Shown here piece after piece: positions 1 through 5,022 of a DNA stretch of 5,672 bases; position 1 is the first letter of the stretch; each line of letters opens with the position of its first letter. The stretch spans positions 1 through 5,672 of the forward strand of contig CAZUOJ010000160.1 of NCBI GenBank assembly GCA_964622325.1. The letters are read 5' to 3'. The notes beneath the pieces are model-generated. The model did no database searches and was not told where the DNA came from. It saw only the letters and a program-made list of their open reading frames with translations. This stretch comes from JAJFUB01 sp964622325 (lineage in GTDB: Bacteria > Armatimonadota > Zipacnadia > Zipacnadales > UBA11051). Both the position numbers and the translations under genes were made by a program.

Positions 1-1122
1 CTGGAAAAAACAGGACGAGAAATTCAGATGCCCGTTATCGCCCGCGTGAGGCCGCGGCTGGCAATCTCCTTGCATCCCAATCATTTTTCTGTATTTCCCG
101 ATGGACGCCCTTCTCAGGGACAGGCCATATTGCGGCTTAAAAATCATTCTCGCCAGCTTCTTCGGGGCTCCATTTTGCTACAAGCGCCAAAAGGCTGGAA
201 AATCACAGCAAAAACAAAGGAATACAATGTCGCGCCCGGGACGCAAACAGAAATCCCGTGCACAATTCAATGGCCTGAATTCCGCCCGGAGAGTCTGTAT
301 GATTTGTGCGATGCAAAGATAATCTGTCGGACAGCTCAGGGCCAGACGGATTTGTCCCTTCGGCTGCATATGCCAGCTACGTGGCTCATATATTGTCCGC
401 TCGGGACAAAGCCACGCGATATTGTCCGCAACGGCGCCAATCCCGAGAGCGGCGCTCCTGTGTCCAGCGTGATTATGACTGTCCGGGGGCACCCTTTTGT
501 TATCAGTGACGCCCAGCAAGCCATTCGGGAAGCGCTTATAAGACAACGAAAAGGCGAACAACGAGTCGTTTTATGGTTCCGAACAGGCAGCGGCCAAAGC
601 AGCCAGCAGCTTGCCGATCTGCGCCTGCAGGCTCTGCTTCAAGAATTTTTGCATTCAGGCGGCGGAATAATTTGGCAGGAGAATGTGTTTCGGGATTCGG
701 AGGCGCATCGCACAATGCTGTTGACGAGCGACATTTGCCCGATTGGCGAGGCTTATGAGGCTTTACAGGAGCCCGGAGGGGACTGGCTTGTTACAGAGCC
801 GACAGCGCCGGCCATCCGCCGCTTTGCTCGCTTGGCTTTGGAAGGCCGCCCGGCCTTTGGCTTGCCCAAAGCCGCACAGCCATTGCGCGTAAAATTCTCT
901 GTTAAGCCGTGGGCACAGATTGTCGCCTGTAATGAGGCTGGCGATCCTGTCATTGTTGTTTCGCGGGATTCACAGCGTCCCGTGGCCTATCTGGCGGGCT
1001 CTCTGGAAGGCACATATATGGACAATCGTTATGGAATAGGGGATTATCCTGAGCAGATGTCGTCATTGCTATATTTTTATGCCGAATTAGCACGCTGGCT
1101 GAGCGTGTTCGGGACACATTAG
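1..1122 (+). CDS. NEW3-like beta-sandwich plus ThuA/GATase1-like domain protein, probably 5'-truncated by the window edge
   Basis: I do not recognise a named family. The first ATG is at 28, but the frame has no stop back to base 1 and only a poor AGGA 12 bases before that ATG. There is also no signal peptide, although the domains look extracytoplasmic, so this is probably the C-terminal part of a larger protein. Counting from the ATG at 28, residues about 10-116 resemble a NEW3/CARDB-type beta-sandwich: a PDGRPSQGQAILRLKNHS strand pair, then APKGW, then a V-x-PG-T turn. Residues about 118-364 look like a Rossmann-type class I glutamine-amidotransferase or ThuA-like fold, with LLQEFLHSGGGIIW (203-216), GDPVIVVS (305-312) and RPVAYLAGS (317-325). 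I see no clear catalytic Cys-His pair, so it may be a non-enzymatic binding module. The stop is TAG. Coding status is secure; domain calls are by eye and function is unknown. Confidence 0.75.
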   Translation: MEKTGREIQMPVIARVRPRLAISLHPNHFSVFPDGRPSQGQAILRLKNHSRQLLRGSILLQAPKGWKITAKTKEYNVAPGTQTEIPCTIQWPEFRPESLYDLCDAKIICRTAQGQTDLSLRLHMPATWLIYCPLGTKPRDIVRNGANPESGAPVSSVIMTVRGHPFVISDAQQAIREALIRQRKGEQRVVLWFRTGSGQSSQQLADLRLQALLQEFLHSGGGIIWQENVFRDSEAHRTMLLTSDICPIGEAYEALQEPGGDWLVTEPTAPAIRRFARLALEGRPAFGLPKAAQPLRVKFSVKPWAQIVACNEAGDPVIVVSRDSQRPVAYLAGSLEGTYMDNRYGIGDYPEQMSSLLYFYAELARWLSVFGTH

Positions 1123-1254
1123 GCCTGTGCGAAGGCCTCCCCTGATGCGCCGTGTCAATTTAGCCAGGGAACTGCTCATTCGGCTAAAATATTGGGCCCG
1201 GAGAGATTTTATTAAGGCTCAGCTAATGAGCAGAGCCAAATGCTTCTTTGTGCC
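1123..1254. other. Convergent intergenic region with inverted repeats
   Basis: This 132-base gap lies between the stop codons of two converging transcription units, where terminators are expected. It holds a 6-bp hairpin at 1121-1138 (AGGCCT, loop GTGCGA, AGGCCT), a 7-bp inverted repeat TTTAGCC (1159-1165) with GGCTAAA (1182-1188), and a hairpin at 1216-1237. A longer-range 9-bp pair, CTGCTCATT (1172-1180) with AATGAGCAG (1225-1233), competes with the last two. None is followed by a good T-run in either direction, so a classical Rho-independent terminator is not demonstrated. No coding or RNA gene is evident. Confidence 0.5.
1204..1237 (-). terminator. Weak candidate terminator of the cdaA-cdaR-mazG operon
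   Basis: Read on the minus strand about 18 bases after the mazG stop, GGCTC and GAGCC (plus-strand 1233-1237 and 1216-1220) can form a 5-bp stem, or alternatively GCTCA and TGAGC can pair with a 5-base loop. The downstream sequence CTTAATAAAATCT is only moderately T-rich, so the call rests on position and the stem rather than on a strong U-tract. Confidence 0.3.
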
Positions 1255-1560
1255 TTATGATTTATTTTGCGGCGGCTCTGGGCACTGGCAGGGAATGCTC
1301 TGACATTTGGGACAGCCGCAGCTGTATTTGCTTTCCACGGCTGCTTGCAGATCAATGCCAGCGATGGAGGCCAATGTGCTGAGCCAGGCGGCGCAATCGG
1401 CGAATTCATTCGCCAGGGCCTCCCGGCTTCCCCGGCGTAACGCGCGGGACAATTCTCCGATTTCTTCAACAAGCCACATAAATGTCGCTTCCGCCCCTCG
1501 GCTGTTATCTTTATCAAAATAAATGCGTTCGATAAGCTGCTGAAAGGCGCGAATTGTCAT
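1255..1560 (-). CDS. mazG: MazG-like nucleotide pyrophosphohydrolase with C-terminal Cys cluster
   Basis: A small single-domain member of the MazG/all-alpha NTP pyrophosphatase superfamily, which hydrolyses nucleoside triphosphates to monophosphate plus pyrophosphate in the cytoplasm with Mg2+. The signature EExxE...ExxD is intact: E32, E33 and E36 in WLVEEIGEL, and E52 with D55 in NEFADCAAW. These acidic residues bind the metals. At 101 residues it is far shorter than two-domain E. coli MazG and fits the short one-domain forms. After the helical domain comes a Cys-rich tail with C81, C83, C86, C91 and C93 (CGCPKCQSIPCQC), a plausible zinc site. The ATG overlaps the cdaR stop as ATGA, and a strong AGGAGG (plus-strand 1570-1575) lies 9 bases before it inside the end of cdaR, so translation is probably coupled. 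Family is secure; substrate is unknown. Confidence 0.9.
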   Translation of the reverse strand: MTIRAFQQLIERIYFDKDNSRGAEATFMWLVEEIGELSRALRRGSREALANEFADCAAWLSTLASIAGIDLQAAVESKYSCGCPKCQSIPCQCPEPPQNKS

Positions 1561-2732
1561 GGCGCCCCGCCTCCTGCGCTTTCGCCAACGGGCCGCGGAG
1601 TTTTGCCGTGTCCTGCTGGCTTTTCTGCTTTGCTTTCGCCGGCGGGCGGCTCCGTTTGTTCATTTTCTTTTTCGGACGGCTTGGCAGAGGCTGAAGCGGG
1701 AGCTGCTCCTTTTTCTTCGGAAAGCGATGGCCTGGCTGTTTTTGCTTCTGTTAGGGGCTCGGAAGAAGATGTTCGTCCGCCGGCTGACGCTCCGTATGGC
1801 GTGCGGGAAACACGCCGCAACATCACAGTGACACGCGCCGAGGCCGCCCCTAAGACGCGAACGCCCGTTGGCAATTGCAGCGAAGCGAGATATTGTGTTT
1901 GGCCTACGTCTGCCAAGACCTCTATAGGCTCTGTAGCAATCGCCTCCAGCCCCTGCAATTTTTCCGGGGAGCCTGTGATTGTCACAACGGCCGGCCTTAC
2001 TGTCACAGCCACAATTTCATAGCCAGAGGGAATCTTATTGATATTCGGAGCCACAGGCACTGTCCGGACATTCACGAAGCGCATCTTTACAGTGACAACA
2101 GCCTGAGGCGGCTCCACTTTCACGCCTTCGACATACAGGCTGCCCGCATCCAGAGGCATTAAATCCACGGCAATTTCTTCTGTTTGATTGCGCCCTGAGA
2201 TATCCACAGCGGCAAGCACGCGCGCCACACGGCGCACTTTTGTGCTGGGGCCGCTCACTGTCACTTCCGCGGGCCGCACAGAGCTGCCAGCTACTGTAAC
2301 GCCAGGGGCAGGCTCGCCACGCGTCTGGATGAAAATCGGCCGTGTCGCCGTAACGATAGCGTCCAGCGTAACTTTGAGCGTAGGACTGGACAGATATTCT
2401 AATTGCACATGCCGAGGCAGATTATATGGCTGGGCGGCCAAAATGTATGTGCCGATGTCTTTGCCGCTCGCATCCGCTACAAAATGAAAATCCACATACG
2501 GAAGACGCTCCACTACAGAACGCCGCCCCCGCACCACAGCCGTAATCTGGGCGGGAACAATCTCCGCAATGGCGAGATTTTGCGGCACATTGATTGCCTC
2601 CACACGCACTGTCAATTGGCGTGTTTCCAGCGGATCGGCTTGATTGTGCACAAGCCCCCAAATCACGAGAGCAATCAACAACGAAAGAATTTTCAATCCT
2701 AAATTGTTTCGTAATCGTTCTGAAAAAGACAT
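1557..2732 (-). CDS. cdaR: CdaR-like YbbR-domain regulator of the membrane diadenylate cyclase
   Basis: CdaR proteins bind the membrane cyclase CdaA and modulate c-di-AMP synthesis; they have one N-terminal membrane helix and a row of extracytoplasmic YbbR domains. Here residues 12-28 (GLKILSLLIALVIWGLV) form the helix after a short basic start. Three YbbR-like repeats follow at about 38-125, 129-217 and 222-305, marked by the repeated VRPAEVTVSGP (152-162) and VRPAVVTITGS (245-255) and by the opening strand with NVP-x-NLAI. Residues about 306-391 are a hydrophilic tail rich in Ser, Ala, Pro, Glu, Lys and Gly with no hydrophobic segment, probably disordered and longer than in typical CdaR. 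The gene follows cdaA by 27 bases and overlaps mazG by 4. Its ribosome site is weak (AGGG 11 bases upstream). The start is supported by the canonical SERLRNNLGLKILS opening. Confidence 0.92.
   Translation of the reverse strand: MSFSERLRNNLGLKILSLLIALVIWGLVHNQADPLETRQLTVRVEAINVPQNLAIAEIVPAQITAVVRGRRSVVERLPYVDFHFVADASGKDIGTYILAAQPYNLPRHVQLEYLSSPTLKVTLDAIVTATRPIFIQTRGEPAPGVTVAGSSVRPAEVTVSGPSTKVRRVARVLAAVDISGRNQTEEIAVDLMPLDAGSLYVEGVKVEPPQAVVTVKMRFVNVRTVPVAPNINKIPSGYEIVAVTVRPAVVTITGSPEKLQGLEAIATEPIEVLADVGQTQYLASLQLPTGVRVLGAASARVTVMLRRVSRTPYGASAGGRTSSSEPLTEAKTARPSLSEEKGAAPASASAKPSEKENEQTEPPAGESKAEKPAGHGKTPRPVGESAGGGAP
1570..1575 (-). promoter_or_regulatory. mazG ribosome binding site inside the cdaR coding end
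   Basis: On the minus strand AGGAGG sits 9 bases before the mazG ATG and falls within the Gly-Gly codons of the CdaR C-terminus (GCA GGA GGC). It fixes the mazG start at 1560 and, together with the ATGA overlap, supports coupled translation of the two genes. Confidence 0.8.
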
Positions 2733-2759
2733 TAATCGTTTCGCCCTATAAAGAAAAGC

Positions 2760-3584
2760 TTATTTGCGCCAGAAAAAGAAGCGTGTCTGCTCGCGTTCCG
2801 ATTCGAAAAGCGCCATAAGCCGTTCCAAAAGCTGCATTTTTTCCAGATGGGGGCTGAGCGTTCCCTCCACGGCGAGCGAAATGCCGCCTGTTTCTTCAGA
2901 GACAACGATGCAGACAGCATCTGTGCGTTCGCTTAAGCCTAACGCGGCGCGATGCCGCATGCCGGTGCTGGCGGAAAGGCTGGGATTTTCGGAGTGGGGC
3001 AGGACACAGGCGGCCGCCACGATAATGTCGCCCCGAATCACTACGGCGCCATCATGCAGGGGGCTATGGGGCTCAAAGATCGTGGCCAGCAATTCGGCCG
3101 AAACGCGGCCATTGATTGTTTTGCCCGTTCGTGTGATGTCTAGCAGGCTGGAATGCCGTTGCAGCACGATTAAGGCGCCGATATGACGGCGCGAAAAATC
3201 CTCGACGGCATCCACAACTTCATTAATAATGGCCTGTTGCTCATCTACAGCCACGCGCTCCAGCATACGCGTAAGCCAGCCGCCGCGCCCCAAGCGCTCC
3301 AAAGCCAGCCGCAATTCGGGCTGGAAAATCACAACAAGAGCGATGACGCCGGGCAAAAGCAAACGGCTGAGCAGCCAATTGAATGTGGGCAGCCATGTCG
3401 TGATGAGCACAATGCACAAGACAAAGAATAAGCCTTTGACTAGCGAAATGGAGAGTGATTGGCGCAATACAAGCAGCCCATAATACACCACTAGCGCCAC
3501 TAAAACGATATCAATGGCGTCAATCCAGCGAAAGCCGTGAAAAATATCAACAAAGCTTGTGAGAATGTCCAGCATGGCGTGCAT
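2760..3584 (-). CDS. cdaA: Diadenylate cyclase CdaA, membrane-bound c-di-AMP synthase
   Basis: Condenses two ATP into cyclic di-AMP, the messenger that controls potassium and osmolyte transport and cell-wall balance in many bacteria. Using the ATG at 3584 the protein has 274 residues, the usual CdaA size. Three membrane helices occupy about 24-40, 48-65 and 70-87, followed by the family motif FQPELR (87-92). The DAC (DisA_N) domain spans about 115-255 with the catalytic DGA at 178-180 in PLHDGAVVIRG, GMRHRAALGLSE at 208-219 including RHR at 210-212, and SEETGGIS at 229-236. All the key residues are present, so it should be active. The frame is open further upstream: ATG at 3692 has AGGAG four bases before it (310 residues), and a TTG at 3719 is also possible. 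I prefer 3584, or 3575, because homologues begin at this MLDIL-like segment. It is first in the cdaA-cdaR-mazG cluster. Confidence 0.95.
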   Translation of the reverse strand: MHAMLDILTSFVDIFHGFRWIDAIDIVLVALVVYYGLLVLRQSLSISLVKGLFFVLCIVLITTWLPTFNWLLSRLLLPGVIALVVIFQPELRLALERLGRGGWLTRMLERVAVDEQQAIINEVVDAVEDFSRRHIGALIVLQRHSSLLDITRTGKTINGRVSAELLATIFEPHSPLHDGAVVIRGDIIVAAACVLPHSENPSLSASTGMRHRAALGLSERTDAVCIVVSEETGGISLAVEGTLSPHLEKMQLLERLMALFESEREQTRFFFWRK

Positions 3585-3605
3585 AGATTGTGTAAAGTTG
3601 CCATA

Positions 3606-3635
3606 AGAATACAGCACATCGCCCCAAAGGAGCAA
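3606..3635 (-). promoter_or_regulatory. Tentative cdaA promoter
   Basis: On the minus strand TTGCTC (plus 3630-3635) and TATTCT (plus 3606-3611) are separated by 18 bases, a -35/-10 pair with three and four matches to the sigma-70 consensus. It lies downstream of the hairpin at 3732-3763 and would start RNA only about 15-20 bases before the ATG at 3584, giving a short leader without a Shine-Dalgarno site. If the true start is 3692 this is coding sequence and the call is wrong. Confidence 0.25.
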
Positions 3636-3731
3636 GATGGCAGGAGCTCTTATCCAGATTTCTCTGCTGAAAAGGCGTGTTGGCCTGGCCATTCGGCTCC
3701 TGCTTTGGGGCCAAGACAAATAGCAAATATG

Positions 3732-3763
3732 AAAACGCCCCCTGCGGGATATTTTCCCGGGCG
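3732..3763 (-). terminator. Probable Rho-independent terminator after the URO-D family gene
   Basis: Nine bases after the TAG stop at 3773 the minus strand can fold into an interrupted hairpin. CGCCC (3763-3759) pairs with GGGCG (3740-3736), and inside it GGGA pairs with TCCC around an AAATA loop, leaving a 5-base bulge GCAGG. TTTTC follows directly. This would separate the URO-D family gene from cdaA and implies that cdaA has its own promoter in 3585-3731. Confidence 0.5.
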
Positions 3764-3772
3764 GCTCGCGGG

Positions 3773-4873
3773 CTATCCATACGCCGCCACTGTTTCAATC
3801 AGCGCCAGATAGTTGCGCACGGTGTGTTCGCTTAATACGGCCGTGTGGGGCGAGGCCGTGGGGCAGACAATATAGCCGCGGCGGCCCATAAGCGCCAGAT
3901 TGTGGCGCACTTGCGCCACAATCTGTTCTGTCGGCGCGGCATACAAATCGCCAATCTGGATGTTTCCTTCCAGACAGATGCGATGGCCAATCCGCTGGCG
4001 GGCCTCGGCCAATGTCACATCGCCCAGCGGCGGCGGCTCGAGGGGATGCAAACAATCCGCTCCCAGCACAAGAAAGTCTTCCAGAATCCGGCTCAGGGGG
4101 CCATGACAATGAATATGCAGCAGGCCGCCGGCGCGATGAATGCGAGCAGCTAATTCACGTTCTGGCTCCACGACAAATTCCTGGAAATCGTGAGGGCCAT
4201 GCAGCGGGGGCGTCACAAATTCTTCGCCGCTCATGGCAAATACAGGCCCCACGCCCTGGGATAACAGATATTCCAGCAGATCGCGGCAGCGGCGATGGAA
4301 GGCCCACAAAAGCGCGAGCAGGCGGGGCCGTTCTGTCAGACTCCACAGCGCCAGCCGCTCCGAGCCCATCAGATTGTGCAGCATAGTGATGGCATTGGGC
4401 AGGCTGACCATTACAAGGCCGCGTTCGCCCATTTTTTCGGCCTTCGCGAAAAAGCCGCGGCAATCGGGCTGGAGGGGCACATAAGGCACAGAGAGGACTT
4501 TTTCCAAATCCTCCAGTTCTTTGACAAAATATTCTCGTTGCATTCCGGGCAGGCCCCGCTTACTGGACATAAACATGCTGCGCAGTGTCCCGCCGGGCGT
4601 ATGCAAAAGCGTGTATGTGGCTATCCAATCGTCGCCTTCTTCGGCGAAAGTTTCTGTCGGTACAGAGGCAGCGGAATAAAAGAGGCCGCTGGCGGGGCTC
4701 CAGCTATCCACATAATCCCCATGCGCGGCGACAGCGGCAATCAGCGGGGCATAGCTGGCATCGCGGGTGGCTGTCCATTGTTCATCCCAGGGGCGCACGC
4801 CGCGCACATGCAGGGGCGTGCGATCCGTTTCCTCCAGCCGCATAGCCGCTAACAGGCGCTCCCGTGAAGTCAT
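3773..4873 (-). CDS. Uroporphyrinogen decarboxylase superfamily protein, methyltransferase-like (not HemE)
   Basis: A cytoplasmic TIM-barrel protein of the URO-D/MtaA superfamily, whose members are either uroporphyrinogen decarboxylase or zinc-dependent methyltransferases acting with corrinoid proteins. At 366 residues the length fits. It opens with TSRERLLAAMRLEETDRTPL, matching the N-terminal R-x-R-x-x-x-A-x-x-x-x-x-x-DR-x-P pattern of the MtaA-like branch. Residues 251-258 read LLHIHCHG, comparable to the H-x-C zinc motif of MtaA, and C337 in GYIVCPTASPH falls where the third zinc ligand is expected. EGNIQ (302-306) is the usual barrel strand near the C-terminus. True HemE arginine-rich substrate motifs are not apparent. 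The ATG has an excellent ribosome site, AAAGGAG with 5-base spacing. It is divergent from the pilin gene and followed by a terminator-like hairpin, so probably monocistronic. Family is secure; substrate is unknown and no corrinoid-protein gene is in view. Confidence 0.85.
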   Translation of the reverse strand: MTSRERLLAAMRLEETDRTPLHVRGVRPWDEQWTATRDASYAPLIAAVAAHGDYVDSWSPASGLFYSAASVPTETFAEEGDDWIATYTLLHTPGGTLRSMFMSSKRGLPGMQREYFVKELEDLEKVLSVPYVPLQPDCRGFFAKAEKMGERGLVMVSLPNAITMLHNLMGSERLALWSLTERPRLLALLWAFHRRCRDLLEYLLSQGVGPVFAMSGEEFVTPPLHGPHDFQEFVVEPERELAARIHRAGGLLHIHCHGPLSRILEDFLVLGADCLHPLEPPPLGDVTLAEARQRIGHRICLEGNIQIGDLYAAPTEQIVAQVRHNLALMGRRGYIVCPTASPHTAVLSEHTVRNYLALIETVAAYG

Positions 4874-4878
4874 TTTTG

Positions 4879-4885
4879 CTCCTTT
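4879..4885 (-). promoter_or_regulatory. Ribosome binding site of the URO-D family gene
   Basis: AAAGGAG on the minus strand, 5 bases before the ATG at 4873, gives a near-consensus site that fixes this start. Confidence 0.85.
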
Positions 4886-5000
4886 TTCTTTCTCTTAATC
4901 AAATTTTATTTCTCAAAATTTTTTGTGGCTCCTTGTCTGTAAGAAGAAGGAACTTATTTACATTTAAAGAAAACTAAAATGTTGTATTAAGAAAAAGCAT

Positions 5001-5008
5001 AAAGGAGG
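5001..5008 (+). promoter_or_regulatory. Ribosome binding site of the prepilin gene, unusually distant
   Basis: AAAGGAGG is a near-perfect Shine-Dalgarno sequence but ends 14 bases before the ATG at 5023, more than the usual 5-10. There is no nearer in-frame start, and the prepilin leader MKRQG makes the ATG at 5023 certain. Confidence 0.7.
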
Positions 5009-5022
5009 CAAACACTAAACAA

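Larger units (their letters stand above)
4874..5022. promoter_or_regulatory. AT-rich divergent promoter region
   Basis: These 149 bases separate two outward-facing genes and are strikingly AT-rich compared with the coding DNA on both sides, so both promoters should be here. Plausible rightward elements are TTTAAA (4963-4968) and TATTAA (4985-4990) with a 16-base spacer, or TAAAAT (4975-4980) as an alternative -10; none is strong. For the leftward gene TAAAAT-like boxes occur near 4903-4908 without a clear -35. An inverted repeat AAATTTT (4901-4907) and AAAATTT (4915-4921) could be an operator but may be chance in such AT-rich sequence. Confidence 0.5.

Noticed and set aside
1212..1517. 101-codon minus-strand open frame overlapping mazG in another frame
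   Set aside because: The alternative frame carries the complete MazG signature and the coupled start; this one has no motif.
1603..2022. 139-codon plus-strand open frame opposite cdaR
   Set aside because: It lies opposite the strongly supported YbbR-repeat coding region and has no ribosome site or recognisable domain.
4295..4852. 185-codon plus-strand open frame opposite the URO-D family gene
   Set aside because: It is antisense to a gene with a clear family match and excellent ribosome site; its product shows no recognisable motif and its composition is that of a complementary shadow.
3773..4873. Annotation as hemE, uroporphyrinogen decarboxylase of haem synthesis
   Set aside because: The N-terminal pattern and the LHIHCHG metal-type motif fit the MtaA-like branch better, and no haem-synthesis neighbours are present.
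4901..4921. AAATTTT...AAAATTT inverted repeat as a repressor operator
   Set aside because: The arms are pure A/T and nearly self-complementary in a very AT-rich spacer, so chance is a sufficient explanation; kept only as a remark on the promoter region.
4874..5022. Riboswitch or small RNA, considered because of the cobalamin-type methyltransferase link
   Set aside because: The leader is too short and AT-rich, and no conserved cobalamin-riboswitch box or stable multi-stem structure is visible.
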